Assembly: GCA_023014485.1 (NCBI GenBank)
Contig: JAJOZX010009481.1
Span: forward strand, 62,001-126,000
DNA: 64,000 bases
Source: Bathynomus jamesi
Lineage: Eukaryota; Arthropoda; Malacostraca; Isopoda; Cirolanidae
Direction of reading: 5' to 3'
The position numbers and the translations under genes are program-made. The stretch's first letter is position 1, and each line of letters begins with the position of its first letter. Below are positions 31,162 to 42,203 of this stretch, piece by piece. The notes under the pieces are model-generated. The model ran no database searches. It worked only from the letters and a program-made list of their open reading frames with translations, and was not told the origin of the DNA.

Positions 31162-31722
31162 TAGTGGCGCTCTAAGTATTCGTACAGAGAAATATTTCAG
31201 TTATATTCGTCCTTATCTTTTGTACCTTGCATACGATAGCTATGAAAAATTGATCGTTCCTTTGGAAAAATTTAACAAAAAAAAAAGTATTTCCAACATA
31301 TAATTTAAAATAAAGAATTTGAGGAAAAAAAGTTAAAATGCAAAAGTTTTCGTACATTTATTTACAAAATTATCTTATATTTTGTGTTCGAATCTGAATG
31401 AATTGCAACAATTTTCTTTCGAAGAATGGGTTAAATTTTGTACCGAGATATTTCGAAATCTCGTAGAAAAATACCCAAAACGAATCATTGAAGTTATTCA
31501 AGCCAAAGTAAGAAATCTTTTGCATTTTAACTATTTATTATTTTGCTCAAATTCTTTGATGCTTTACATTATATTTTGGAGTTAAACTAAGTTTTTTTTT
31601 TAGTTTTTTAAATTTTTCTAAACGAAAGGTAAATTTTTCCTAATTATCGTATGCATGGTACGAAAGGTAAGGACGAATATAAGTGAAATATTTCTGTGTA
31701 CGAATACTTATGACAGCCACTA
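31162..31722 (+). mobile_element. Non-autonomous Tc1-like element
   Basis: Ends TAGTGGCGCTCTAAGTATTC and the complement of TAGTGGCTGTCATAAGTATT continue as inverted repeats of about 110 bp. Inside is only the last part of a transposase. It is the same family as 61436-63600. Confidence 0.8.
31382..31510 (+). pseudogene. Tc1-like transposase C-terminal tail
   Basis: The frame encodes ELQQFSFEEWVKFCTEIFRN, then LVEKYPKRIIEVIQAK, the usual last 40 residues of a Tc1 transposase (W...LV...P+RI..VI.AK). Nothing upstream survives. It fits a deletion derivative that kept the 3' end and both termini. Confidence 0.7.
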
Positions 31723-32440
31723 AATATATAAATTAATAATTAAAACCAAAATAAATAAATAAAAAAATCCACAAAATATCTGAACTTGCAAAAACTGAAA
31801 CTCGCTAAAAAAAAGAAAAAACAAGGTAAACCCCAAACTGAAACCCGCTGAAAATTTAATCATGATAATTTTCAATACCCCCAAATTTAAAACTTCAAAG
31901 AATGAAACTGAAGCCCACGAAAAATTAAGACCCCCCCCCCCCCAAAAAAAAAACGAAAACCTTCAGAAATTGAAATTAAAACATTCGATAAAAAAATCCT
32001 ACAAATTGAAACCCGCAAGAAATGCAAATACCAAGAAAAACCCTCCCTTTCAAGAAAAAAAAAATTTAAACCCACAGTGAAAAATGAGGTAGGACGAGAC
32101 AAGATAAACAATAATATTTTAAACCAAGTAATTCAAGCTCACGAAATCTTTTCCATTAAAAGGGATTCAATTTGTGTTTAAATTATTTTATTCCATAATT
32201 TACGAATGGACTCTTCTATCGCGAAATAATAGACTTTCGCCATTTCTCTCTCTCTGCCTACCGTAGGCGGAGAGAGATTAGGAGGAGGGGAGAGCATTCT
32301 TGCTTTTTTGTACTAATTCTTCTCTCCGAGTTTTCTGTGTTTGAACAAAACCAACTGGTGCCACCTGCAGTCGGCTGTAAAGCTGTTGTGGCTCCCTCAT
32401 TTCCTTGTAGCTGTGTGTGTCTGTGTGTGTGCGTGAGAGA
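31723..32440. other. A-rich region without recognisable genes
   Basis: 31730-32100 is A-rich with degenerate GAAACCCGC-type words about every 40-60 bp, perhaps an old tandem repeat. A small inverted CTCTCTCTGCC/GGCGGAGAGAG lies near 32245-32275. No gene. Confidence 0.4.
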
Positions 32441-32454
32441 GAGAGAGAGAGTGA

Positions 32455-33047
32455 GTGAGTTACAAGGAGTTACAAGGAAAAGTAGTACCTCAAAAGGCCT
32501 TGCGGCCCATACCGAGGAGGTACCAATGGCAACGGGTGCCAGGGAAAAATTCTGTCACCCTCAAATAGTGTGCAAGATTTGGTCTAACCTTTTCTTGAAC
32601 AGATCCACAGAAGAACTGTTCGCAACTTCTCTGAAGGTAGCCTGTTCCACGTGTCACAGATCTTATACGTAAACTAATTCCAACACACACTAGTCCTAAA
32701 CCGTTTCAAATCCAACTTCCAACCATTGTTGCGAGTTGGGTTATCATTTAAACTAAACATGTTTCTAAAATCGACATTGTTGAACCCGCGTAAGAACTTG
32801 AAAACCTCGATCAGTTGACCGCGCCCGCTGCGAGTTTCCAGCGAAAACAAATTCGGGGCGCGTAAGCGTCGATTGTAGCCCATATGCCTAACGGAAGGGA
32901 TTAACTTTGTGGCCCTCGCCTGCACTCGCTCCAGCCTCCCAATATCTTTCATGAGGGTGGGCGACCAGAACTGCACAGCATACTCCAGGTGCGGCCGAAC
33001 CAGAGAATTGTACAGAGAGAGCACAATCTCCTTGTTCCGAAATCGAG

Positions 33048-33050
<3 letters not shown>
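32455..33050 (-). pseudogene. CR1/L2-like LINE reverse transcriptase C-terminus
   Basis: The minus-strand frame at 32674-33024 encodes LYNSLVRPHLEYAVQFWSPT, then IGRLERVQARATKLIPSVR, LRAPNLFSLETR and RGQLIEVFKFLRGFNNVD. These are the thumb-region signatures of CR1/L2-type LINEs. Downstream on the same strand ICDTWNRLPSE and VDLFKKRLD mark the C-terminus, after a frame change near 32680. It ends in a (TC)n run near 32435-32450. The palm domain is missing because of 5' truncation, the common fate of LINE copies. Confidence 0.82.

Positions 33051-33132
<82 letters not shown>
33050..33132. repeat. (ATCT)n microsatellite
   Basis: About 20 perfect tetranucleotide units at the 5' truncation point of the CR1-like fragment. 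Confidence 0.97.
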
Positions 33133-33825
33133 CACTGTCTTGGATTTCAGGTACATATTTCTAATGCTAATATTATTAATATTATTACCGAGTTGACAAA
33201 ATTATTTACCCGTAAACTGAAACCCCTTTTATTCCTAACCATTCTCCGGTTGTCGCTAAAAGCGGTGATACCCGCCCTTTACTCCAGATTCCTTGAATCT
33301 ACCGGAGATTACTCTCCTGCTTCAGGATGGAACATAAACTATTCAGTGTGTGCAAAACGAGAATTCATTATCTATCGCTCCTTCAGAGAAAGGATAATGC
33401 AATCTGTTAACATCTACTTTGAGAATTGCCCTTAAATGTTTATATACTCTTAAAATGGGCGGAAAAGCTCTTAAAGACGATGCTTGTAAGAGGCGCTGCA
33501 GAACCCCCCCACCCCCACCATTTGTGTACGGTTGTTTAAATAATTGCCCAGTGAATTGATTTTGTTAACGTTAATTATAAAGATAATATTTGATGATACT
33601 GACATTGATGCTGATATTAAATCGTATTGATATTACATATTTAATAATAATCGTAATACTTGATGGTACTAATATTTATGATACTGATACTACTGATGAT
33701 ACTGACAATACCGACATTAAATGATGCTGCTATTACTTAATGGTACTGATATTAAAGATTAGAAGGATAATACATGACACTACCGCATTTAATATAATTA
33801 TATATATATATATATACAGGGCGTC
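33133..33825. other. No gene; degenerate GATACT-type repeat
   Basis: 33585-33760 contains many GATACTGATA-like words, an old and diverged short tandem repeat. The rest is unassigned. Confidence 0.5.
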
Positions 33826-34368
33826 TCAAGTCGCGCACAATAGGCTTTATTCAGATTTACGAGGTTTACGAATCGAAATGGCTTATAGGTGATGTTTAAT
33901 TATAATATATGTTCGATAATGTTCGAATAATAAAATTAATAGTATGTACAATTAATCAAAAAACTATCTTAAACTAATTAAATTGAATGAAGCTACATTA
34001 GCCGATGGTGCGCAACTTTTGAGACACCATTGGCTAATGTAGCTTCATTCAATTTAATTATTTTAAGATAGCTTTTTTGATTAACTGTACATACTATTAA
34101 TTTTACTATTCGAACATACGACCTCCCTCTGATTCCGATTTCCTACGAGCAGAATTACCTGCATGCGTTCTTACTTACTCAAAGACATCATGGGCACTTG
34201 CATAAACGGAAAAAAAATGAATTACTTATACTTACATTACACTATAGTTCCAGACTTATGGGACACCCTGTATATTGTAATTAAACATCACTTATAAACC
34301 ATTTCAACTCGTAAAACCTCGTACGGCTAAATAAAGCCTGTGGTGCGCGACTTCTGAGACACCCTGTA

Positions 34369-34371
<3 letters not shown>
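33826..34371. mobile_element. Nested mariner-type fold-back
   Basis: Outer inverted arms: 33826-33910 and 34265-34371, with CAGGGCGTCTCAAGTCGCGC and a complement ending GAGACACCCTG. An inner palindrome of about 100 bp per arm is centred near 34020 and again contains GTGCGCAACTTTTGAGACACC. A further terminal sequence, TTATGGGACACCCTGTATA, lies inside at 34257-34275. It looks like mariner MITEs inserted in or copied into one another. Confidence 0.7.
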
Positions 34372-34401
<30 letters not shown>

Positions 34402-34777
34402 GGATGTGCGATTCGGGACTTTTCGATTTGATTCAGACTTACTCTCGGTTCTCGATTCGTTTTGTTTCATCAATAAAAGCCCTCAAACTTTTTGTGAACC
34501 TTCAAAAAGACTGACAGTTTCTTCATTCCTCTCGAACCAAGACAGACAAAAAATGGGTCCACATTGGTAATAAACTATTTTTTAATGAAAATTTAAAACA
34601 TTTAATCACAACATATAAGAAACAAGAAAATAACTATTTATTGAATGAAAGTATAACACATTTAAACACCCTCTTCCAAATTCCAATATCGACCATACTT
34701 GCCAGAGTGCCACACAGTTTAAACTAAGTTGGAACGGGTCAAATCGATTGAACTCAATTTTTTTCGATTCTCCGCAC

Positions 34778-34827
<50 letters not shown>

Positions 34828-34865
34828 TATAAATATATATATATAAATATATAAATAATTAATTT
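34372..34865. other. (TA)n tracts around an unassigned segment
   Basis: TA runs at 34372-34397 and 34783-34852. The segment between starts and ends with GATTCGGGACTTTTCGATTTG-like and TTTTTTCGATTCTCCGCACA words that could be weak inverted ends of a MITE. No gene. Confidence 0.4.
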
Positions 34866-35195
34866 TGTCTCGGTGGTGTAGTGGTTAGTATCGCTGACTA
34901 CGAACCCATCGGCCCCGGGATCGAGACCCGGTGACGGTAGGCGGCGCGCAGCAAAACTCGGTTGTTCATCCTTTTACACAAAAACTGGTTGGTAGATAGA
35001 TGGGTACCCTGGGTAGCCTAGTGGTTAAGACGCTGGGCTGCTATTCGGGTGGTCTTAAGATCGAGTCCGGCCGAGGAATTTGGAATTTCTGACCGCCCGT
35101 GATGGGCGGATTCCACGTTAAACTGTAGGTCTCAGGTGGAGTGACAAGCTTGACCTTCATTAGAATGAACATTTCGGGCGGAAGCAAAACCAAGG
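34866..35195 (+). mobile_element. tRNA-derived dimeric SINE, copy 2
   Basis: Heads: GGTGGTGTAGTGGTTAG with GGGATCGAGACCC, and GTAGCCTAGTGGTTAAGACG with GATCGAGTCC. The tail reads GCGGATTCCACGTTAAACTG, then TAGGTCT and TTGACCTTC. It is the longest copy, with about 40 bp between the second B box and the shared tail that the other copies lack. Confidence 0.78.
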
Positions 35196-35204
35196 TGTGT
35201 GTGT

Positions 35205-35345
35205 GTGTATATTTTTTTTCATGCAGGAAGGAGGGGCCAAGGGCGAATGCTCCAGCAAAAGCGCCCCTCCCATAGAAAAAGAAGAGAGCCAAAATGAAGG
35301 TCCGGGGTTTTCGAGATGCTTAGAGACACTGCGTTTGAAAGATGA
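35205..35345 (-). mobile_element. Jockey-like LINE, 3' end only
   Basis: The minus strand reads GGGAGGGGCGCTTTTGCTGG, then CCCTTGGCCCCTCCTTCCTG, then CATGAAAAAAA, the same 3' end as at 41330-41420 and 59070-59210. Strongly 5' truncated. Confidence 0.8.
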
Positions 35346-35351
35346 TATATA

Positions 35352-35550
35352 CAGGGTGTCCATAAAGTCACGCATCATAGGAACATAAGCAACGTCTATT
35401 TATTTACGTCTCCATCAGGCCAAATATGTTGAGGAACATTCAACGAAACCTGCTTTTTCGTTTACAAACATGTTTTGAGATTGGTGGGAATCATTTCCAA
35501 CAAATAAATAAAACAAAATAAATGTATTTTCCCATGATGTGACTTTATGG

Positions 35551-35556
<6 letters not shown>
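35352..35556. mobile_element. Mariner-type MITE
   Basis: Ends ACAGGGTGTCCATAAAGTCA and TGACTTTATGGACTGT are imperfect inverted repeats with TA on the left. No coding sequence. Confidence 0.6.

Positions 35557-35583
<27 letters not shown>
35554..35583. repeat. (GT)n microsatellite
   Basis: GT dinucleotide run between two MITEs. Confidence 0.93.
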
Positions 35584-35585
<2 letters not shown>

Positions 35586-35898
35586 TCCCATAAGTCGGAT
35601 CTCGTAGGAAAATTTATTTTAAATTCAATTTACAAAAGTAATACATTAGAACTGAACCAAATGTTCAAATGCATGTTTTGTTTTGGGACATCTTTGTTTT
35701 GTTGCAGGTAGAATAACACGCAATGGCTAATGTGGAAGCGAGTTACACTCGTGAGGTAAAGGTCTAATTTAAAAAAAAAAAAGTCCCAAAACAAGACGAG
35801 AATTTTAACATTTGTTTTGGTTCTAATGTGTTACTTTTGTAAATTTAATTTAAAATAAATTTTCTCATGAAACCGGACTTATGGGACACCCTGTATAT
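35584..35898. mobile_element. Mariner-type palindromic MITE, copy 3
   Basis: The ends TCCCATAAGTCGGATCTCG and CCGGACTTATGGGACACCCT are inverted; it is the same family as 15462-15816. The left CAGGGTG is replaced by the GT run. Confidence 0.72.
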
Positions 35899-36024
35899 AA
35901 TAGCCGACTCTTTGCCATGCAGCCAACGACTCTAAACGATTATTCGCACCATGAATACCTCTTCACGACTTATTTAATCTTTCATCAGAATAATTGACTT
36001 AATGATGTAAAATTACAATTTTTG

Positions 36025-36112
36025 GCTGAGAAGTTATAATTTAAGGTAAAAATTATAATTTAAGGTAGAAATTATAATTTAAGGTAAAAATTATAATTTT
36101 TGGCTGTAATTA
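36025..36112. repeat. Short minisatellite, ATTATAATTTAAGGTA unit
   Basis: About four tandem units of 20-21 bp. Confidence 0.8.
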
Positions 36113-36199
36113 ATTGGTTTCGTGGGTATTAGATGATAAAAAAGCCACAAATTCACTTTTTTCCAGTGAAGTGGATATAAATATGATCCGACCCGAATT

Positions 36200-36395
36200 A
36201 CTGTTCCCCGTTAGATCAGCGAGGGTTGAGCGACTTTGGGTCTGATCAGTAGTTGGATGGGAGACCGTCCTCGCGTTCAGATGTAGTAGCCCTTAGATGG
36301 TTCGGATCCCACGTAAAGCCGTGGTAGGTCTACACCATCACACAACCTTCGCTATTACGAAGAATGTTAAATAACTCGTAATGCCATTATCCTCC
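36200..36395 (+). mobile_element. 5S rRNA-derived SINE, copy 1
   Basis: 36204-36267 follows the internal promoter of 5S rRNA: GATCAGCGAGGGTTGAGCGA (A-box region) and TTGGATGGGAGACCG (C box, 36253-36267). After it comes GGTTCGGATCCCACGTAAAG, GGTAGGTCTAC and ACCTTCGCTATTACGAAGAA, which are not 5S. Four more copies in the window share this layout, so it is a SINE and not a 5S gene. Confidence 0.78.
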
Positions 36396-36890
36396 AGACA
36401 CAGCGACTTAACATAAAAACTATTTAAATACAAGATTTATGACCCTTCTTCGTGTTCACCCCCCCCCCCCCCCACCACCACCACCAACCATTTCGGATCG
36501 TTTGAGCCTGCCCCCAATGCAATATTCCCACTAACATTTCTTATTTAACGAACGGTTCTACAGAAATGCGTTCCTACCAATGTTTTTTATTGAACACCAA
36601 CAGCAGCGCCCTCTAGACAATGGTCGTGCACTCTATATTTAATTGAAACACGTTTATGAATGTTTTGGTAAACGTAGCTTTAAAATTTGTTGGGTGTTCT
36701 TCCTTCGGAGGATAGTCGTTGATTGAGCGTTTAATTACAGCACGTTTATGGACGTTGTACAAACGCTTAGAACGTTTAAATTCACGTTTATTAAACTGGT
36801 TTTATTTGCTGCATGCAGCACGGTGATTCGTACATAAATTAGGCCCTATTAAGGATACCTCCAGTTATAGACCAGCGTAAATGTTTCGTC
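36396..36890. other. No recognisable gene; poly-C/CCA patch
   Basis: A C run and CCA repeats lie at 36460-36487. Otherwise the DNA is unassigned. Confidence 0.45.
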
Positions 36891-36894
36891 ATAA

Positions 36895-37080
36895 CACTGT
36901 TTCCCGTTGATCGGCGATATTAAGCGACGTTGAGTCTGAATAATAATTGGATGGTGGGGGGGGGCGTCCTCCGCGTCTAGATTACGTAGCGACCCGTGGT
37001 TCGGATCCTACGTGAAGCTGTACATTAAACAACCCCATCAAACAGCGTAAATACTTCACCCAGTTACGAAGGTTTCGTCT
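36895..37080 (+). mobile_element. 5S rRNA-derived SINE, copy 2
   Basis: GTTGATCGGCGATATTAAGC, GACGTTGAGTCTGA and AATTGGATGG follow the 5S promoter. The tail has GTGGTTCGGATCCTACGTGA. It is more diverged than copy 1, with a G run in the C-box region. Confidence 0.7.
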
Positions 37081-37163
37081 TATCCACGTTCCAACGCCGC
37101 TCCCCGTTAGATCAGCGAAATTTAGCGACGTTGGACTTGTTCATCAGGTAGATGGGTGGCCAT

Positions 37164-39788
37164 TAGGGTGGCCCACTTTTCAATTTTTTTTTAAAAGTAT
37201 AGGTTATCGTAGTTTTTCCCATTACTTGGCACTATACTAGCACATTGGTACCATTTTTACAAAAATTGATCAATATTTAGGGGTCTCGCATCGACCTTGA
37301 AATTACGAGTTTTTTTTTTAAAATGCGTACTTTTTAACTTTTTACTGAATCAAGATAAATCATTAAGTAGGGATGTTTTCTGAATCCTCTTGATGAGAGA
37401 AGTCGTTTGGTGTGCCTTCCAATGTCATACGACTAACGGTTTAAAAGTTGTGCCTGTATACAGGTAATACCAATGTGCTAGTATAGTGCCAAATAATGGG
37501 AAAAACCACGATCACCTATACTTTTCAAAAAAATCGGCAAATAGCAGACAAATAAGGAAGAAAGAAACAATAACTTAAACAATCACTTTCGCATTGTATT
37601 GACCACTATCACACGTCACTGGCTGCAACGTTGTCCCTCTGTGCTATGTCATCGTGGCGAGTGATGACTTCTTGAAGTCGCCGAGCTCTTTCCGGTTCTT
37701 TTCCACCACTTGCAGAAGATCCTGCAACTGTGCCTCGTCCTTTGTGACCGTGTTCGCATAGTCTTGTATCAGTTGGACTCCTCTTTCAGCGACGTCATTG
37801 GTGACCTGGAGATTAGAGATCACATCCTTCAGACGACAAAAGTCCTCGTTCTCGTCCCACTTATCAGTTGGCAGGGTGAGCCACGAAGACCCATACATCT
37901 TCAGACATGCAAACAAGAACCAGGAGGACTCGTCGATCAGGTCGGGGAGTAGCGTCATCTCGTCGACTGAGACGTTCTCGTATGTGAAGTCTTTGGGTAC
38001 AGGCAGGTGGGACAGCTTCTCTGCCATCTGTTGCTTCACAGTGCCATCCACCTTGTTGCTGCATAGAGCGAAGATGACGGTCTGAGGCCTCATATACCAG
38101 AAGTGCCGCCTCATCACTGCCAGTGACGCTTCTGCCACCTCGCGGTCCACTGCCCTATACCTCAGAAAACGCTGGTATAGTACCAGGTCATTCAACGGCG
38201 CATCAGCTGCTACAGGGGCCGCCAACCAAGCTGGTACGTACAGAAGAGCGATGAACACCACGATCCTGTGCAGTTTGTCGACCAGCTCGGCGTCGAGCTC
38301 CAGCTGCCTACTGAACATCAGCAGTTTTGTGTAGTAGATGATCTGAAACAGAATAGGCACCATTGTAAGTAGACAGGTTTATTGTTACCAATTACTTTGT
38401 TTGCGTTATAATGAAATGTTTATCTTTGAATAACATTTAAACTTATCTCTAGATTATTTTTGTTTGAAAATACTAACTTTAGCCATCCATCTTGCGTGGT
38501 GGTAGGCTCCTGGGCGCATGAGGTGAATGCCACGGCGTGGTTGTGTCCCGAGTACCAGGAGCGTGATCTCTGCCACTTCCCGGTAATCGTCTCTGACGAA
38601 ACCAGAAGCTGTGCTCAGGAAGCTGACCGCCGCGTCCCGGAGTTCTATTAGCCACGTACTCTCCGCCAGATTCTCGACCTGCAGCTTGCAGTAGGTCGAG
38701 AGAGCGAGCTCGTCCCATCTTCAAAAATAATAAACAAGAAAATTGTGTGAGAAAACTCTGAAGTTCCGGTTTGGCTTGCTGTTTTATAAACTAGTGGAAT
38801 ATCATGTGTGTCCTAACTTTACCTTGCACAAAAAATGAACTAACCTTCTCTTCAACTGCTGAAACAAAGGATCAGTTGGTGCCGTAGTCCTTCCGAGCAG
38901 GGTGACGGCTACTGCCCCCACGATAAGCTCTAGGACGTGATGACGGCATCCCAGCTGGAGTAGCGGTCGCACGAGCATGTTTTCCAGCCGGACAACTGCA
39001 CCCTGCACCCTCCCCGTGTTGGTGGAAGTGGTGTCGAAGCAGAGTCCGATGACGCTCTCCTCACATCCCCAATCTTCGAGAGCATGTATGGTTGCCCGCG
39101 CCTGCGACAGTCCGGTGCCGTCAGCTACCACTGATGGAGGACGACGGTTGGCCAACTAAAAAAATTTCCGAGGCCGATCTTAGAGAAGGTAGCGATGTTA
39201 TTTTCGCATTTCCTTTTGATGACTCTCTATTTGTAGCTTCAAGAGTTCTTCCAGTTATGGTTGCCATCGATTTGTCCATGACAAAGGATGAGAAACTCTC
39301 ACAGAATTTCAAAATGTTATGATCTGCAAAAAAAGAAATAGGTTAGGGACCTGGCACAGGCATAGTGCATTTTCTAATTACCTATATACATTATACATTC
39401 CGCCCGGGTATGGTGACTCATTTTTTTGAAAAGTATAGGTGATCGTGGTTTTTCCCATTATTTGGCACTATACTAGCACATTGGTATTACCTGTATACAG
39501 GCACAACCTTTAAACCGTTAGTCGTATGACAGTGGCAGGCACACCAAACGACTTCTCTCATTAAGAGGATTCAGAAAACATCCCTACTTAATGATTTATC
39601 TTGATTCAGTAAAAAGTTAAAAAGTACGCATTTTAAAAAAAAAATAGTAATTTCAAGATCGATGCGAGACCCTAAATGTTGATCAATTTTTCTAAAAATG
39701 GTACCAATGTGCTAGTATAGTGCCAAATAATGGGAAAAACCACGATCACCTATACTTTTCAAAAAAAATTGAAAAGTGGGCCACCCTA
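37164..39788 (-). mobile_element. DNA transposon, TAGGGTGGCCCAC ends, 8-bp duplication, intron-containing
   Basis: Long inverted ends start TAGGGTGGCCCACTTTTCAA and extend about 180 bp (37164-37340 and 39630-39788). GTGGCCAT is duplicated (37156-37163 and 39789-39796) inside a 5S SINE. An extra copy of part of the end repeat lies at 37436-37525 and 39435-39530. The minus strand carries a multi-exon transposase. Confidence 0.88.
37644..39322 (-). pseudogene. Spliced transposase of the D..CxxH family, one frameshift
   Basis: Exon a (39322 to about 39150) follows an acceptor-like TTTTTTTGCAG and gives ATITGRTLEATNRE. A one-base frame change near 39150 leads into exon b (to about 38844): VVADGTGLSQA, GLCFDTTSTNTG (likely catalytic D) and CRHHVLELIVG. 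A GTTAGT donor follows KRR. Exon c (about 38719-38476) starts after TTTTTGAAG with WDELALSTYCKLQVENLAE and ends ARWMAK before GTTAGT. Exon d (38345-37644) starts after TTCTGTTTCAG with IIYYTKLLMF and ends in LATMT and a TAG stop. Both junctions keep the frame. It is related to 23488-24766; NDVAERGVQLIQDY near the end is a family hallmark I recognise. The single frameshift suggests recent activity. Confidence 0.75.
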
Positions 39789-39939
39789 GTGGCCATCCTC
39801 CGCGTTCGAGTTATTTATGGACTGACTCAGATGGTTTAGATCTCCGGTCAAGCCGTAGTAGGTCTCCTCTGTCAATATGGTGACTTACGCCATTACGAGG
39901 AACGCTAAATAGCCTCAGAACATTGCACGTGGAACGAAT

Positions 39940-41425
39940 AGCGATCTTCGAGGACATTACTATAATAAGTTCGCTTTCATTCAGCCTGTCCGAAAGAAGG
40001 ATGACCGCTCTCAACCCTCCAACTATCGTCCAACTGCGTTTTTTTTGCCTTTCCAAAATTTTTGAATCTATCCTTAATAGGAAGATTCTCAAACACCTTT
40101 CTTCTCACAATCTGCTTTCAGATCGTCAGTATAGATTCCGCAAGGGATGCTCAACTGACGATCTTCTTGCATATATCTCTGACTCTTGGTCCTCCTCCTC
40201 CATTCGGGGTTTCGGTGAAACTTCTGCTATTGCTCTAGACATCTCAAAAGCTTTTGATAGAGTCTGGCACAAATCTTTATTTCCAAACTGCCCTCCTTCG
40301 GTTTCTATCCTTCTATCTGTGCCGTCATCTCTAATTTCCTTTCTGGCCGATCTATAGCTGCAGTTGTAGATGGCCACTGTTCTTCTCCTAAACCTATTAA
40401 CAGTGGTGGTCCTCAAGGTTTTGCCCTGTCACCCACTTTTTTCCTTTTATTTATTAATGATCTTTTAATTCACACTTCCTGCCCTATTCACTCCTATGCT
40501 GATGATTCCCCTCTTCACTTCACCCACTTCCCAAAGCGTCCCTCACAGCAGTCGCTTCATGATTCGGGTTGGACGGCGATGGGACATCTGACCTCTGATC
40601 TTTCTGCTATATCTAATTGGGGCAGAGAAAACCTTGTGGCTTTCAATGCCTCAAAAATTCAGTTCCTCCATCTATCTATTCTTTACAATCTTCTACACGA
40701 CGATCCCGTTACCTTCAACAATAGACAACTCAATCCTTCCTCTTCTCTTAACATTCTTGGAGTTTCCTTTTCTCGTGATCTTTCCTGGAAAGATCACATA
40801 TACTCTTTCTAAAACAGCTTCTAAGAGGTTAGGTGTGCTGTACCGCCTCCGCGGTTTCTTCACCCCCACTCAGTTGCTGTCTTTGTACAGGGGTCTTGTT
40901 CGCCCATGTATGGAGTATGCTTCTCATGTGTGGGGTGGTTTAACCCACACAGTCGTACTTGACCGGGTGGAATTAAAGCCCTTTCGTCTCATCAATTCCC
41001 CCCTCTTACTGATTGTCTTCAATCTCTCTCTCTTCGCCGCATTGTTGCCTTACTCTTTCTTTACTATCGCTATTATAACGGACATTGCTCTTTTGAACAC
41101 TCTAACTGCATGCCTCTTCCTTTAAGGAGAGCACGCAGTACCACACTTTCTACACTTTCTCATTCGTTTTCTGTCCAACTATCTAATGCAAGGGTTAATC
41201 GATATTTTCAATCTTTCCTCTACTCAACCGGTTAACTCTGGAACAATCTTCCTCAATCCATCTTTCCTCCTGTCTTTGACCTCCCATATTTCAAACGGAG
41301 TGTCTAGGCATCTCGAAAACCATGACCCTTGATTTTGGCTCCTTCTTCTTCTTCTTCTTCCATGGGAGGGGCGCTTTTGCGGGCACTGCCCTTGGCCCCT
41401 CCTTCCTGCATAAAAAAATAATTAT
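39940..41425 (+). pseudogene. Jockey-like LINE ORF2, copy 2 (best preserved)
   Basis: The reverse-transcriptase half is readable across frames: DDRSQPSNYRPTAF, GFGETSAIALDISKAFDRVW, GPQGFALSPTFFLLFINDL, YADDS (catalytic, about 40495), then DLSAISNWGRENLVAFNASK, LNILGVSFSRDLSWKDHIYS and YRGLVRPCMEYASHVWGG. There is no RNase H, unlike the I-type LINE at the window start. The 3' end is GGGAGGGGCGCTTTTGCGGG, then CCTCCTTCCTGCATAAAAAA (41365-41418). A CTT trinucleotide run sits at 41342-41360. At least four frameshifts. Confidence 0.85.
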
Positions 41426-41504
41426 TAATATTTCTGAATCATTTTTTATTCTACGCTAAGAAATAGCTTAATCGTGTTTAATCTTGTTCGCAATATTTGA
41501 GTCA

Positions 41505-41660
41505 TATGAGAGGGGGGATCTACAGCTTTAAGTGGGATCCGAACCACTGGTCGCTACATAATCTGGACGAGGAGGACTGTCCACTTCTAACTTTTATTTA
41601 GACTTAATGTTGCTTAACGACGTTAATCAACGAGGAAGCGGTGGTGCGACATGGCCACGA
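41505..41660 (-). mobile_element. 5S rRNA-derived SINE, copy 4
   Basis: The minus strand reads CTCGTTGATTAACGTCGTTA, GTCTAAATAAAAGTTAGAAG (eroded C box), then ACCAGTGGTTCGGATCCCAC. The body is better kept than the promoter. Confidence 0.62.
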
Positions 41661-41721
41661 CCTAGCATGACATTTGACATGACTGTGTAAATACATCGTA
41701 TGACTCGGGTATAATCTATAC

Positions 41722-41913
41722 CAGTGGTTCTTAACCGGGGGGGCGCGCCCCCCTAGAAACAGGAATTTCTCTAATTGTATTTGTTATTCTCTTAACGAGA
41801 GCATGGGCTAATATTGAGAAGTTATTGAGAATGTTATTTTGATTGAAGGGGGGCGTGGAGGGAAGGACCAATTCCTAGAGGGGGCATGGTAGTAAAAAGG
41901 TTAAGAACCACTG
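41722..41913. mobile_element. hAT-type MITE (CAGTGGTTCTTAACC ends)
   Basis: Ends CAGTGGTTCTTAACC and GGTTAAGAACCACTG are perfect over 15 bp. CTATAC occurs on both sides, but an exact 8-bp duplication cannot be fixed. GGGGG-rich sub-terminal sequences are also inverted. Confidence 0.8.
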
Positions 41914-42053
41914 AATTCTATACGATACTTGGAAGCGGCTGGGTATTAATAAGGCCGTCTGTCATTGGAATAGCTCCTAATCGGAATGTTTGCATTAATA
42001 TAAAGAAATTTTATATGGCATAAAATTTGGGGTGTCCACAGAAGGAACGTCCT

Positions 42054-42203
42054 TTAACTCCTTCATGCTTGAATTATGGAATTTTTATTTTAAAATTTTC
42101 AAATGTTCAAGCCAAAATAACCTACAATAATTAGATCGTAAGGCTCAAAATCGATTGTCAAGCTCGTGTTGCCATAAGGCAACGGTCGGCGTTAGAGGGT
42201 TAA
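42054..42203. mobile_element. Possible TTAA-type MITE
   Basis: TTAACTCCTTCATGC on the left and GCGTTAGAGGGTTAA on the right, with TTAA at both ends. The inverted match inside TTAA is weak, so this is tentative. Confidence 0.3.

Larger units (their letters stand above)
37088..39920 (+). mobile_element. 5S rRNA-derived SINE, copy 3, split by a transposon
   Basis: 37088-37163 (CCCCGTTAGATCAGCGAAAT, then TAGATGGGTGGCCAT) and 39789-39920 (GTGGCCATCCTCCGCG, then GTAGTAGGTCT and GCCATTACGAGGAACG) form one SINE interrupted by 37164-39788. Confidence 0.75.

Noticed and set aside
36200..36270. Functional 5S rRNA gene
   Set aside because: Only about 65 bp follow 5S, the flanks are shared with other dispersed copies, and the 5' and 3' parts of 5S are missing.
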